From Methylomonas lenta (lineage in GTDB: Bacteria; Pseudomonadota; Gammaproteobacteria; Methylococcales; Methylomonadaceae), in NCBI RefSeq assembly GCF_001644015.1, contig NZ_LUUI01000022.1:1-64000 (forward strand): a stretch of 64,000 bases of DNA. Reading direction: 5' to 3'. The notes beneath the pieces were generated by a model, which did not search any database, had not been told where the DNA came from, and saw nothing but the letters and a program-made list of their open reading frames with translations. The translations under genes and the position numbers were made by a program. Shown in pieces: positions 1-9,397 of the stretch. Position 1 is the stretch's first letter; every line of letters starts with the position of its first letter.

Positions 1-44
1 CGCGTGGGAACGAGATAAATTCACTTCAATGAGTTTTTGGCGCT

Positions 45-3000
45 ATGCGCTGCTATCCGGTTAAAATTCCAATTTTTAAAGTAACCGCCATCCGCATCAT
101 GGACAACGACGATATCTATCTTTACGACACCGAACGCCTGCATGGCATCGCTTCCGATGATTTGGTTAAGAAGGGCTTGCACTATTTCACCGACAATCGG
201 GTCATTGGCGTGGCCTTAGAAAACGGCTGTGTGGTGGCGCAAGTTGAGGATGTCAATGACGAACAGTATTGGTTGGAACTGACACTTGATGATGACAACC
301 TGGTTGTGGCTTGCGATTGTCATGCCGAACCGACAGTTTGCATACATGCAGTCGCCGCCTTATATGCTTATGCGGATCAATGCGCGCCGTTAGAAACAGC
401 CGATTTAGGCAGCGCGCAACATGAAGCAATACAAGAGCGGGTCAAGAAAGGCCGCAATGAGGTAAGAGTCAAATTGTTGAGTGGCAATCTTGGTTTCGGC
501 ACTTGGCAGGCGACGTCTTTGGTGTCTGCGACGCACTGGCAGCGTTCCTATCAAGTACAAATCCGTTCGCTGGATAAGCGCGTGAATTATTGCACCTGTC
601 CGGATTTGGCCAGCAACCGGCTCGGTACCTGCAAGCATATCGAAGCCGTGTTGCATTACGCCAAAAAACAGACGGATTATAAGCAGCTAAAGGCGGCGGG
701 TTGTCCGGTTTCGTTTGTCTATCTGGCCTGGGAGTCGGCTACCCGACCGGTGCTTCGTTTGCAGCGTGCAACGGACATGGCGGACGATTTGGCGGCTTTG
801 TTAGCTGAATTTTTTAATCCGCAAGATCAGTTTATAGGGCGTTTGCCGGAAGACTTTTACCGTTTTTCGCAACGGGTGTATGGGCGGGATGATTTTCTGC
901 TAGGCGATGATGCCACGCGTTATGCTCAGCAATGCGCCGAAGACGCAGCTCAATCGCTGCGAGGCCAGGATATTCAGCAGGCTATCAAGCAAAGCAACGG
1001 CGTGTTGCCGGGATTAAAGGTCAAACTGTTTCCCTACCAAGTGGACGGCGTGGCTTTTCTGGCCTCGCGCGGACGAGCCTTGCTGGCCGACGATATGGGT
1101 TTGGGCAAAACCTTGCAGGCTATCGCGGCCAGTAGCTGGCTGGCGGACAATGCAGAAGTCGAACGCGTTTTAATTGTTTGTCCAGCCTCATTGAAACATC
1201 AATGGGCGCGGGAGATAGCCAAATTTACCGGCAGGCAGGTACAGATTTTGTCGGGTGGTCCGGAGCAGCGCGGTGTGCAGTATCGCGCCAATGCCTTGTT
1301 CTTTATCGTCAATTACGAGCTGGTGCTGCGCGATTTATCTGTCATCAGCGAACAACTCAAGCCTGACTTGTTGATACTGGACGAGGCACAGCGCATCAAA
1401 AACTGGCGCACAAAATTAGCGTCCACGGTAAAAATGATTCCTTCGCGTTACGTGTTTGTACTGAGCGGCACGCCATTGGAAAACCGGCTGGAAGACTTAT
1501 ACAGTTTGTTGCAACTGGTTGATGCTCGGGTGTTGGGCCCGTTATGGCGCTGTTTGCTGGATTTTCATATTACCGACGAGCGCGGTAAAGTGATTGGTTA
1601 TCGTAACTTATCGGAATTGCGCAAGCGTATTGTTCCGGTACTGTTACGCCGTGACCGCAGTCTGGTGGCTGATCAATTGCCGGATCGTACCGAAGTCACG
1701 CTTGATATTGCCATGGATGACAAGCAGGAAGAATTACACGGTCATGCGCTAAAGGCGGCGGGTCAATTGGCGCAAATTGCCAAGCGCAGGCCGTTGACGC
1801 CCAGTGAACACAATCGCTTCTTGGCGGCTTTGCAGCAGGCACGCATGGCTTGCAATGCGGCGGGGTTAGTCGATAAAGAAACTGTGGGCTCGCCGAAACT
1901 GGATGAGTTGGGGCGCTTGCTGGAAGAATTGTGTCTGCAAAGCAATCGCAAGGTGGTGGTGTTTTCACAATGGGCGTTGATGACCGAGATGGTGGAAACA
2001 CTGGTGCGGGGCATGGGTTTGGGTTGTGTGCGCCTGCATGGCGGCGTGCCCAGCCCAAAACGTGGCGAGCTGATGGAGCGCTTCCAAAATGACGATGCGG
2101 TGCAGGTATTTATTTCTACCGATGCCGGCGGTACTGGCTTGAATCTGCAAGCTGCCACGGCGCTAATCAATCTGGATATGCCTTGGAACCCGGCTATTTT
2201 AGATCAGCGCATCGCTCGCATTCATCGTTTGGGGCAAAAACATAAGGTGCAGATATTTATCCTGCTGGCCGAAGATTCCTACGAACAACGTGTGGCGCAG
2301 TTGGTGAAAGGCAAGCGCGATTTATTCGACAACGTCATCGATCCGGCTGCCACAGAAGATGCCGTCGGTGTCTCCAAGAAAATGCTGCAAACGCTTATGG
2401 AAGATTTATCTGGTGCTTCCGTAGATGAAGATGTGGCTGCAGTGCCGAAAGGCGAAGTAATTAAAGACGAGCACGCGGAAACGGATGAGGCGGTTGTTTC
2501 CGTTAAGTTGGATTCTGCCGGTCTGAGTGAAGACGAAAAAATAGCCAGGCAAGTGGTTGAAGCTATTCAAGCGGCATTTGGTTCGCGTATCGAGCGCGTG
2601 TTGGCTAAATCCGGCGGCTTGCTGGTCGTGGTTGAACATTGGCAAGATGACGATGAGCAGATTGGGCAGAATTTATCGGAGCAAGGTTTGCCTGTCGCCG
2701 TGATTGACGGTCGTACTTGGCGCAGCTTGCAAAGATTGGGTAAGGCCTCGCCGCTGGCGGAAGCGGAAACGATTTTTGAAACGACTGTCCCTGAGCAACC
2801 ACAACACAACCCGTTGATCGTGCTAGCTGAGCAAAAATTGCGTTCGGCCGAAGTGTTGCTGGCACAGCAATGTACAGCGGGCGTGATGGATTTACTGGCC
2901 TCGGCGTTGCTACTAAAGCTGGCGGCACTGGCCAGGAAAACTCAGGCGCCGTCCGTCACGGATGCAGCCGTGTGGTTGTATGCCGATATCGTGCCAAGTG

Positions 3001-3131
3001 GCTTGTTGACGCCGGAACAGGCCGCGCAAGTGCTGCAAGTGGTATCCTTGAGTTTGGGCAGCAGTTTGCCGGAGATGTTGATTCGGCAAGCGGCGAGCGA
3101 TGTGGAGCAGTTGTTTGCACTTATGGTTTGA
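45..3131 (+). CDS. SWIM zinc-finger SNF2-family helicase
   Basis: A DNA-dependent ATPase/translocase of the SNF2 (Swi2/Snf2, superfamily 2) group, probably acting on DNA or nucleoprotein in the cytoplasm. The helicase core has Walker A DDMGLGKT at residues 349-356, the DEAQ box at 446-449, and C-terminal motifs STDAGGTGLNLQ and IARIHRLGQ. The N-terminal part carries a SWIM-type zinc site CxC...CxH (C183, C185, C196, H198) and a second similar set (C90, C92, C99, H101), so it may bind two zinc ions. About 230 residues follow the helicase core with no domain I recognise. An in-frame stop at 30-32 limits the start to 45 or to the ATG at 99 (MDNDDIYLYD); neither has a clear ribosome binding site. 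Two nuclease-like genes follow on the same strand. Confidence 0.9.
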   Translation: MRCYPVKIPIFKVTAIRIMDNDDIYLYDTERLHGIASDDLVKKGLHYFTDNRVIGVALENGCVVAQVEDVNDEQYWLELTLDDDNLVVACDCHAEPTVCIHAVAALYAYADQCAPLETADLGSAQHEAIQERVKKGRNEVRVKLLSGNLGFGTWQATSLVSATHWQRSYQVQIRSLDKRVNYCTCPDLASNRLGTCKHIEAVLHYAKKQTDYKQLKAAGCPVSFVYLAWESATRPVLRLQRATDMADDLAALLAEFFNPQDQFIGRLPEDFYRFSQRVYGRDDFLLGDDATRYAQQCAEDAAQSLRGQDIQQAIKQSNGVLPGLKVKLFPYQVDGVAFLASRGRALLADDMGLGKTLQAIAASSWLADNAEVERVLIVCPASLKHQWAREIAKFTGRQVQILSGGPEQRGVQYRANALFFIVNYELVLRDLSVISEQLKPDLLILDEAQRIKNWRTKLASTVKMIPSRYVFVLSGTPLENRLEDLYSLLQLVDARVLGPLWRCLLDFHITDERGKVIGYRNLSELRKRIVPVLLRRDRSLVADQLPDRTEVTLDIAMDDKQEELHGHALKAAGQLAQIAKRRPLTPSEHNRFLAALQQARMACNAAGLVDKETVGSPKLDELGRLLEELCLQSNRKVVVFSQWALMTEMVETLVRGMGLGCVRLHGGVPSPKRGELMERFQNDDAVQVFISTDAGGTGLNLQAATALINLDMPWNPAILDQRIARIHRLGQKHKVQIFILLAEDSYEQRVAQLVKGKRDLFDNVIDPAATEDAVGVSKKMLQTLMEDLSGASVDEDVAAVPKGEVIKDEHAETDEAVVSVKLDSAGLSEDEKIARQVVEAIQAAFGSRIERVLAKSGGLLVVVEHWQDDDEQIGQNLSEQGLPVAVIDGRTWRSLQRLGKASPLAEAETIFETTVPEQPQHNPLIVLAEQKLRSAEVLLAQQCTAGVMDLLASALLLKLAALARKTQAPSVTDAAVWLYADIVPSGLLTPEQAAQVLQVVSLSLGSSLPEMLIRQAASDVEQLFALMV

Positions 3132-3159
3132 TGAAGAACAGATAGGAACAGGAGGCAAT

Positions 3160-3759
3160 ATGGCACTGAATACAGCCGAAAGCTATTTAAGCGAGGCCGA
3201 TTATCTGGCGGGTGAACAGGACGGCGAGATTCGACATGAATTGATCGATGGTCAGGCCTATGCCATGACCGGCGCGAGTGATTATCACAATAAATTGAGT
3301 GGTAATTTGTTTGCGGAATTGAGAAATGCGTTAAAGCCAGGTAATTCGCCTTGCAGCATTTACATCAACGACATGAAAGTCAAAGTGAAACAGAATTTCT
3401 ACTATCCCGATGTGATGGTGGTCTGCAACCCTAATGACAAGGTCAACAATTATTACAAGACACAAGCTACGGTGATTGTTGAAGTGCTGTCACCCTCTAC
3501 CCGGCGTTTTGACAAAACCCATAAGCGACAGATGTATCAAACACTGGAAAGCTTGCAGGCATATGTCTTGGTTGATCAGGAGCGAGCCGAAATCGAGGTA
3601 TTCAACCGCCAAAGTGGCTGGCAGGCCGAATATTTTTACCCCGGCGATAGCATTAATTTTCAATCGATAGATGTGATCGTGGCGGTGGAAGACATTTATT
3701 ACCAAGTGGACAACGACGATATGCAGGCTTTTTTGCAAGCCAATCAAGCCCAAGCCTGA
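3160..3759 (+). CDS. Uma2 family (DUF820) restriction-endonuclease-like protein
   Basis: A 199-residue protein of the Uma2/DUF820 family, which has a PD-(D/E)XK nuclease fold. The family pattern is visible: an N-terminal sensor segment (ESYLSEADYLAGEQDGEIR), the core around PDVMVVCN, and VIVEVLSPSTRRFDKTHKR, which supplies the acidic residue and the downstream Arg/Lys. The start at 3160 is chosen because GGAGG lies 5 bp upstream; an upstream in-frame start at 3100 would overlap the helicase gene and lacks a binding site. The gap to the helicase stop is 28 bp and the next gene begins 9 bp after the stop, so the three probably form one transcript. Uma2 proteins are abundant, mostly uncharacterised, and often near mobile or defence genes; a nuclease role here is inferred from fold only. 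Confidence 0.85.
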   Translation: MALNTAESYLSEADYLAGEQDGEIRHELIDGQAYAMTGASDYHNKLSGNLFAELRNALKPGNSPCSIYINDMKVKVKQNFYYPDVMVVCNPNDKVNNYYKTQATVIVEVLSPSTRRFDKTHKRQMYQTLESLQAYVLVDQERAEIEVFNRQSGWQAEYFYPGDSINFQSIDVIVAVEDIYYQVDNDDMQAFLQANQAQA

Positions 3760-3768
3760 AGGCCGCGC

Positions 3769-5187
3769 ATGGTCGATTCAACTTACCCAACTATTAAACA
3801 CCATGGCGCTATTGATGGCGTCACCGGCTCATGTCACGAGTTGATTGTCGATGCAAAAAATTCGGTATTGATCGACTGCGGCTTGTTTCAGGGTGCCGAA
3901 GTGTCGGGAGCGGGTGCCGACGCCAACCAACTGACGATGGATTTTGCGCTGGATAAGGTGCGGGCCTTGCTGGTCACGCATTGCCATATCGACCATGTGG
4001 GTCGTATTCCCTATCTGATCGCCGCCGGCTTTAAAGGGCCGATTTATTGTTCCGAACCGACTGCAAAACTGTTGCCACTGGTATTGGAAGATGCGGTGGC
4101 GGTGGGTATCAGTAAAGATCGGCAGCTGATCGAACCGTTTATCGATTTGATCAAAACCCGCATCGTGCCGTTGCCTTATGGGCAATGGCAAGTGGTGCCT
4201 TTGGCGCTGGATTGCGCCAGTCTGTTGCGGGTTAAGTTTCAGCCGGCCGGGCATATTCTGGGTTCTGCCTATATCGAATGCGAGGTGCTCAACCATCCCA
4301 ATAAACAGCGCATCGTGTTTTCGGGTGACTTGGGTGGGCCGCATACGCCATTATTGCCGGCGCCGAAATCTCCCTATCAAGCGGACGTTTTGGTGCTGGA
4401 GAGTACCTACGGTAATCGCATCCATGAGGGGCGTAAGCAGCGCAAGGAACAGCTCAGGCAATTGATCGGTCGTTGTTTGCAAAATAGCGGGGTGATTCTG
4501 ATTCCGGCCTTCAGTATAGGCCGCACCCAGGAATTGCTGTATGAACTGGAAGATATCATTCATCAGCACAAAACCCAGGCCGTGGCGAAAGGCTTGCAGT
4601 GGCAGGATATGGAAATCATCGTGGATTCGCCGTTGGCCAATCGCTTTACCGAAGTGTATCAGCAGCTCGCGCCCTATTGGGATGCCGAGGCCAAGGCCAA
4701 GTTGCGCAGAGGCCGCCATCCACTGGCTTTCGAACAGCTGACCACTGTGAATAATCATCAAGATCATTTGGCCGCTGTTGCCTACCTGAAACGCACGGCC
4801 AAGCCCTGTATCGTCATTGCAGCCAGCGGTATGTGTGCGGGTGGACGCATGGTCAACTATTTAAAAGCCTTGATAGAAGACGAGCGTAGCGACATTTTGC
4901 TGGTGGGCTATCAGGCAGCAGGTACGCCAGGGCGAGATATTCAACAATACGGGCCAAAACACGGGTATGTGGAATTTGACCATCGACGTTACACCATCAA
5001 AGCCGGTGTTTATACCTTAAGCGGCTACTCGGCCCATGCCGATAAAGATGCTTTGCTGCGTTTTGTCAAAGGTATGCGTAAGAAACCTAAGCAAATCAGG
5101 TTGATACATGGCGATGATGGGGCGAAGAAGGCTTTGCAGCAGTCTTTGGTTGGACTTTTTCCGGAAACTCGGGTGTTGATTCCCTGA
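3769..5187 (+). CDS. Metallo-beta-lactamase/beta-CASP RNA-processing nuclease-like protein
   Basis: A 472-residue metallo-beta-lactamase fold hydrolase with a beta-CASP domain, the architecture of CPSF-73 and related RNA nucleases (COG1236). The zinc motif HCHIDH is at residues 71-76, followed by an AGHILGSA segment, the SGDLGG motif, LESTYGNR at the start of the beta-CASP part, and the late histidine motif SGYSAHAD. The beta-CASP region spans roughly residues 210-380 and includes FSIGRTQELL and ASGMCAGGR. Length is normal for the family. It begins 9 bp after the Uma2 gene and probably shares its transcript with the helicase. The substrate is not shown by the sequence; RNA is more likely than DNA from family precedent. 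Confidence 0.88.
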   Translation: MVDSTYPTIKHHGAIDGVTGSCHELIVDAKNSVLIDCGLFQGAEVSGAGADANQLTMDFALDKVRALLVTHCHIDHVGRIPYLIAAGFKGPIYCSEPTAKLLPLVLEDAVAVGISKDRQLIEPFIDLIKTRIVPLPYGQWQVVPLALDCASLLRVKFQPAGHILGSAYIECEVLNHPNKQRIVFSGDLGGPHTPLLPAPKSPYQADVLVLESTYGNRIHEGRKQRKEQLRQLIGRCLQNSGVILIPAFSIGRTQELLYELEDIIHQHKTQAVAKGLQWQDMEIIVDSPLANRFTEVYQQLAPYWDAEAKAKLRRGRHPLAFEQLTTVNNHQDHLAAVAYLKRTAKPCIVIAASGMCAGGRMVNYLKALIEDERSDILLVGYQAAGTPGRDIQQYGPKHGYVEFDHRRYTIKAGVYTLSGYSAHADKDALLRFVKGMRKKPKQIRLIHGDDGAKKALQQSLVGLFPETRVLIP

Positions 5188-5348
5188 ATGTTTGTTAGGT
5201 CGGACAAAGCTATTTTATCGACTTCAGGTGTTAACATATTTGTAAAAGAAGCTTGGTTTGCGTATTCCTGCCTTATGTTTGTAAGTCGTGTTGGGTTTGG
5301 ACGGTCGCTTGTTTAAATGTTTGAAAACGAAAAGGTACAATCCAGCGC
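5188..5348. other. Intergenic region upstream of the pse operon
   Basis: A 161 bp spacer holding no ORF of note. It must contain the promoter of the nonulosonic acid operon. The only -10-like hexamer I noted, TACAAT at about 5336-5341, is just 7 bp from the pseB start codon and lacks a good -35 element, so I do not call it. I found no sigma-54 GG-N10-GC or sigma-28 match here. An AAAGG stretch near 5330 could serve as a weak ribosome binding site for pseB. Confidence 0.4.
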
Positions 5349-6338
5349 ATGTTAAACGGAAAAAACATATTGATAACCGGCGGCACCGGGTCGTTCGGCA
5401 AAAAATGCACCAAGTTGATACTGGAACGCTATAGCCCGAAAAGACTGGTGATTTTTTCCAGAGACGAACTTAAGCAATATGAAATGCGTCAGGTGTTTAA
5501 TCAAAAGTGTATGCGCTATTTTTTGGGCGATGTCAGGGACCAGAGTCGACTGAAGCGTGGCTTGGAAGATATCGATGTTGTCATACATGCCGCTGCGCTC
5601 AAGCAGGTGCCGGCGGCTGAATACAATCCGTTCGAATGCATCAAAACTAATGTGCTGGGTGCGCAAAATCTGATAGAGGCCTGCCTGGATACCGGCGTGC
5701 AGCGGGTGGTGGCCTTATCTACAGATAAGGCGGCCGCGCCTATCAATCTGTATGGCGCCACCAAATTATGTTCGGACAAGCTTTTCGTGGCGGCCAATAA
5801 TATTGCCGGTTCGCGCGACATTCGTTTTAGCGTGGTGCGCTACGGCAATGTGATGGGAAGTCGCGGTTCGGTGATCCCATTTTTTCTGGGACAGCGTAAA
5901 ATAGGGATTTTGCCTATCACCGATCCGGAAATGACCCGCTTCAATATCAGTCTGCGGGAAGGGGTGGAAATGGTGCTTTGGGCGATAGAGAATGCCTGGG
6001 GCGGCGAAGTGTTGGTGCCCAAAATTCCTTCTTACCGGATTATCGATCTGGCCATGGCCATAGGCCCGGAATGTGAACATAAAATCATTGGGGTGCGCCC
6101 CGGCGAAAAAATTCATGAGGAAATGATCACCGAAAGCGACAGTTTCAATACGGTGGATTTAGGTCCTTATTTCGCGATTTTACCGGCGGGTGCCAAATAT
6201 AATATGAAAAATTATTGCGCCCGCACCAACGCGCAAAAAGTCGAGCCAGGTTTTCGCTACGATAGCGGCAGTAATGAGCATTTTCTCAGCGTGGATGAAT
6301 TACGCACCTTGATAGATAGCTTTGTGGCTGATGCATAA
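5349..6338 (+). CDS. pseB: UDP-N-acetylglucosamine 4,6-dehydratase (inverting), PseB
   Basis: First enzyme of pseudaminic acid synthesis: converts UDP-GlcNAc to UDP-2-acetamido-2,6-dideoxy-beta-L-arabino-hex-4-ulose in the cytoplasm. It is a 329-residue extended short-chain dehydrogenase. The NAD(P)-binding motif GGTGSFG lies at about residues 11-17 and the catalytic region is STDKAAAPINLYGATK, with the Asp-Lys pair and the YxxxK typical of the inverting FlaA1/PseB class. It is the first gene of a collinear operon and is followed 15 bp later by the PseC aminotransferase, which makes PseB the best assignment over CapD-type or LegB-type dehydratases. Length matches the family. Confidence 0.95.
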   Translation: MLNGKNILITGGTGSFGKKCTKLILERYSPKRLVIFSRDELKQYEMRQVFNQKCMRYFLGDVRDQSRLKRGLEDIDVVIHAAALKQVPAAEYNPFECIKTNVLGAQNLIEACLDTGVQRVVALSTDKAAAPINLYGATKLCSDKLFVAANNIAGSRDIRFSVVRYGNVMGSRGSVIPFFLGQRKIGILPITDPEMTRFNISLREGVEMVLWAIENAWGGEVLVPKIPSYRIIDLAMAIGPECEHKIIGVRPGEKIHEEMITESDSFNTVDLGPYFAILPAGAKYNMKNYCARTNAQKVEPGFRYDSGSNEHFLSVDELRTLIDSFVADA

Positions 6339-6353
6339 ACCGCGGAGACCGTC

Positions 6354-7520
6354 ATGATTCCTTACGGACGGCAACAGATTTCCGAAGCCGATATTCAGGC
6401 CGTCGTCGAGGTATTAAAGTCCGATTTTCTGACTCAGGGGCCCGCTGTGCCGGCATTCGAAAATGCCGTTTCCGCTTATTGCGGCGCCGATTATGCCATG
6501 GCGGTCAATAGTGCTACTTCCGCACTGCATTTGGCTTGTCTAGCCTTGGGCGTGCATGCAGGGGATTATGTCTGGACCAGCCCTATTACTTTCGTGGCCA
6601 GTGCCAATTGTGCCTTGTATTGTGGTGCAGAAATCGATTTTGTCGATATCGATCCCCTGACTTTCAATCTCAGTGTGCAGGCCTTAGAGGAAAAATTGCA
6701 TCGCGCCGAGCAAAGCAGTCGCTTGCCCAAGGTGATTATTCCGGTGCATTTGTGCGGCCTGTCCTGCGATATGCAGGCGATACACCGGCTGAGTAAACGC
6801 TACGGTTTTCGCATCATAGAAGACGCTTCTCACGCCATCGGCGGTAAATACCGCGGTCAGCCGATCGGCAATTGCCGCTATTCCGACATTAGCGTATTCA
6901 GTTTTCATCCGGTTAAGATCATCACCACGGGCGAAGGCGGCCTGGCGTTGACTAACGATCCTGATCTGGCCAGGCGCATGGCTTTGTTGCGCAGTCACGG
7001 TATTACCCGTGAAGCGGCGGAAATGACTCGTGAGGCCGATGGCCCCTGGTATTATCAGCAAATCGAACTGGGCTTCAATTATCGTATGACCGATATTCAG
7101 GCCTCACTGGGTTTAAGCCAGCTGAGTAGGATGGATGCTTTTGTCGCTCGCCGTCAGCAATTGGCCGAGTTTTACCGACAAAATTTGTCTGGTTTGCCGG
7201 TGACTGTGCAAAATCAGCCAGGGGATTGTTATTCGGCGCTGCATCTATTTGTAATTCGTTTGCAGCTCGGCGAGTGTGAAAAGTCGCATCGCGAGGTTTT
7301 TTGCCGATTGCGCGAGGACGGGATTGGCGTCAACTTGCACTATATACCGGTACATTTACAGCCCTTTTACCAAAAATTCGGTTTTAAGCCAGGCGATTAC
7401 CCGCAAGCCGAACACTATTATGCCGAGGCCATTACCTTGCCACTGTATCCGGATTTATCCGAGTCGCAGCAGATGCAGGTCGTCGCAGCTTTGCGGGATG
7501 CATGTTTCGCAAAATATTAG
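6354..7520 (+). CDS. pseC: UDP-4-amino-4,6-dideoxy-N-acetyl-L-altrosamine transaminase, PseC
   Basis: PLP-dependent DegT/DnrJ/EryC1-family aminotransferase of 388 residues. It aminates C4 of the PseB product, giving UDP-4-amino-4,6-dideoxy-beta-L-AltNAc. The PLP lysine lies in FSFHPVKIITTGEGG, and conserved segments ITFVASANCALYCGA and EDASHAIGG are present. The free 4-amino group made here is normally acetylated by PseH, but no PseH-like GNAT gene occurs in the operon, so this amine is the likely attachment point for the unusual acyl group proposed for the downstream genes. It lies 15 bp after pseB and 16 bp before pseF. Confidence 0.95.
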   Translation: MIPYGRQQISEADIQAVVEVLKSDFLTQGPAVPAFENAVSAYCGADYAMAVNSATSALHLACLALGVHAGDYVWTSPITFVASANCALYCGAEIDFVDIDPLTFNLSVQALEEKLHRAEQSSRLPKVIIPVHLCGLSCDMQAIHRLSKRYGFRIIEDASHAIGGKYRGQPIGNCRYSDISVFSFHPVKIITTGEGGLALTNDPDLARRMALLRSHGITREAAEMTREADGPWYYQQIELGFNYRMTDIQASLGLSQLSRMDAFVARRQQLAEFYRQNLSGLPVTVQNQPGDCYSALHLFVIRLQLGECEKSHREVFCRLREDGIGVNLHYIPVHLQPFYQKFGFKPGDYPQAEHYYAEAITLPLYPDLSESQQMQVVAALRDACFAKY

Positions 7521-7536
7521 CCACAAAGGAGTATGA

Positions 7537-8241
7537 GTGAAAATAGCCGTAATTCCTGCCCGCGGCGGCAGCAAACGCATCCCGCGTAAAAACATCAAGG
7601 ATTTTTGTGGAAAGCCTATGATGGCTTGGTCGATAGATGCGGCGCACGCTTCCGGATTGTTCGACCACATTATCGTTTCCACCGATGATGCCGAAATCGC
7701 CGAGGTGGCCAAAACATGGGGTGCGGAAGTCCCTTTCATGCGGCCGACGGAGTTGTCAAACGATTATGTTGGCACCCGCGCGGTTACCAAACATGCTTTG
7801 GAATGGGCAATGGCCGAGTACGGCAACATAGCTTTCATCTGTACGATTTATGCCACGGCGCCGTTTATTAAAGCCATGGATTTGTGCAATGGTTTGGCTT
7901 TAATAAACGAAAGCCAAAAGGCGATAGCCTTCACGGTGACCAGTTTTCCTTATCCGATTCAGCGGGCGCTACGCATAACGGAAACCAATGGAGTGGCCAT
8001 GTTTCAGCCAGAGCATTTAATAACGCGTTCACAAGATTTGTTACCCGCCTATCACGATGCTGGACAGTTTTATTGGGCGAAAGCCGGGGCGATTATGGAA
8101 GGTATTCCGACTTTTTCGGAACATGCCGCACCGCTGGTTCTGCCGCATTTTCAGGTGCAGGATATCGATACCGAAGACGACTGGCTGCGTGCTGAGCTGA
8201 TGTATCGAGCCTGGGGGAGTCCGTCCGCCACTCAGGAATAA
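7537..8241 (+). CDS. pseF: Pseudaminic acid cytidylyltransferase, PseF
   Basis: A 234-residue CMP-sialic acid synthetase-family enzyme that activates the finished nonulosonic acid with CTP for transfer. The N-terminal nucleotide-binding motif PARGGSKRIPRKN is complete, followed by the family segment IVSTDDAEIAEVA. The start is GTG at 7537; the nearby ATG at 7533 is in another frame, and an AAGGAG ribosome binding site at about 7527-7531 supports the GTG. As in other pse operons it sits between pseC and pseG. Subfamily (Pse rather than Neu or Leg) is inferred from operon context. Confidence 0.93.
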   Translation: MKIAVIPARGGSKRIPRKNIKDFCGKPMMAWSIDAAHASGLFDHIIVSTDDAEIAEVAKTWGAEVPFMRPTELSNDYVGTRAVTKHALEWAMAEYGNIAFICTIYATAPFIKAMDLCNGLALINESQKAIAFTVTSFPYPIQRALRITETNGVAMFQPEHLITRSQDLLPAYHDAGQFYWAKAGAIMEGIPTFSEHAAPLVLPHFQVQDIDTEDDWLRAELMYRAWGSPSATQE

Positions 8242-8253
8242 AACGGATAATTA

Positions 8254-9288
8254 ATGATAGTCTTTCGCTGTAACGCCAGCCCTGAGGTTGGTCTGGGACA
8301 TCTTGCTCGCTGCCGGGCTTTGGCTCAAGAGCTGAAAAGGCAAGGCGAGGCTTGTGTGATGGTAGGCCCTCCAAAATCTTATGCCAATGCGCAAGATGCG
8401 GTATTTATTGAGGATTGGATTGAGGTTGGAATATGGATCTCTGCAGAGCAGGATGCGGCCCAACTGGTAGCGATTGCCAGGGAAAAACAGGGCAACTTTG
8501 TGGTGTTGGATGATTACCGTGTCGATGCAGACTATCAACATGTTCTGAATACTTCTTGCCTACATTGGCTGCAGTTCGACGGGACCGCCAAAAAACCATT
8601 ATGGGCCGATTTAGTGGTCAATGCCAATCCGGCCGCACGCGCAGAGGATTATGCCGAGGTACTTAATAAGCCAGCCGCTCAATTGTTGCTGGGTCCAGGG
8701 TATGCCGTTATGCGTGCCGAATTTCCGCCAGCAGCATTGCGCGCGACGAGTCGTGCTATCGAACGGGTTTTAGTGGCGTTCGGCGGCGGTGATGATAGGG
8801 GTGGCATTGAATTTGCTTTATCGACATTAATCGAAAATGCGCCGGTTAATTGGCGCTTTGTGGTGATTTCCGGCAGTCATAATCCACGTAATCCGCAATT
8901 GGCAGTTTGGATTGAGGCGCATGGTCAGGGGCGGGTGTCGTTATTAATTAATCCCGATAACGTCGCGGCAATAATGGCTAGTTGCGATCTGGCGGTTATG
9001 GCGGGTGGAACCAGTATTTACGAAGCGGCCAGTTGTCGGTTGCCTATGGTTTTAATCGCCATTGCTGATAACCAGATTCGACAGGCCGAGGCTTGGGCAA
9101 ATGCCGGTGCGGCGCTTTTCCTGGGTATCTTACACGGGGTCGATGTCGGCCAGCTGATGTATGCGGTATCGAAATTGGCTGGTGCCGATGCGCTTAGGCG
9201 TGACATGGCCGTGAAGGCAGGCGATTTGGTTGATGGTAAAGGTGCGCAACGTTTGGCGAGCAAAATTATCGAGATGGCCGGGAAGTAA
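8254..9288 (+). CDS. pseG: UDP-2,4-diacylamino-2,4,6-trideoxy-L-altropyranose hydrolase, PseG
   Basis: A 344-residue GT-B fold nucleotide-sugar hydrolase. PseG removes UDP from the 2,4-diacylamino sugar before condensation by PseI. The N-terminal segment NASPEVGLGHLARC with the catalytic-region GLGH motif is characteristic, as is the C-terminal GGTSIYEAASCRLP segment that resembles the MurG-type nucleotide-binding end. It begins 12 bp after pseF. If the C4 acyl group is not acetyl in this organism, this enzyme's acceptor pocket would have to tolerate a larger, charged acyl chain. Confidence 0.92.
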   Translation: MIVFRCNASPEVGLGHLARCRALAQELKRQGEACVMVGPPKSYANAQDAVFIEDWIEVGIWISAEQDAAQLVAIAREKQGNFVVLDDYRVDADYQHVLNTSCLHWLQFDGTAKKPLWADLVVNANPAARAEDYAEVLNKPAAQLLLGPGYAVMRAEFPPAALRATSRAIERVLVAFGGGDDRGGIEFALSTLIENAPVNWRFVVISGSHNPRNPQLAVWIEAHGQGRVSLLINPDNVAAIMASCDLAVMAGGTSIYEAASCRLPMVLIAIADNQIRQAEAWANAGAALFLGILHGVDVGQLMYAVSKLAGADALRRDMAVKAGDLVDGKGAQRLASKIIEMAGK

Positions 9289-9397
9289 ACGTTTTTACGG
9301 TTTGCTGAAAAAAGCCGCAGCTTTCGCAGAAAACGACGCGTTGTGTTTTCTAAGTGAGCGTGGGCGAATAAATTTTTTAACTCAGTAAATTTTAATC

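Noticed and set aside
3100-3159. A longer N-terminus of the Uma2 protein
   Set aside because: It overlaps the helicase gene and lacks a binding site, whereas 3160 has GGAGG at ideal distance.
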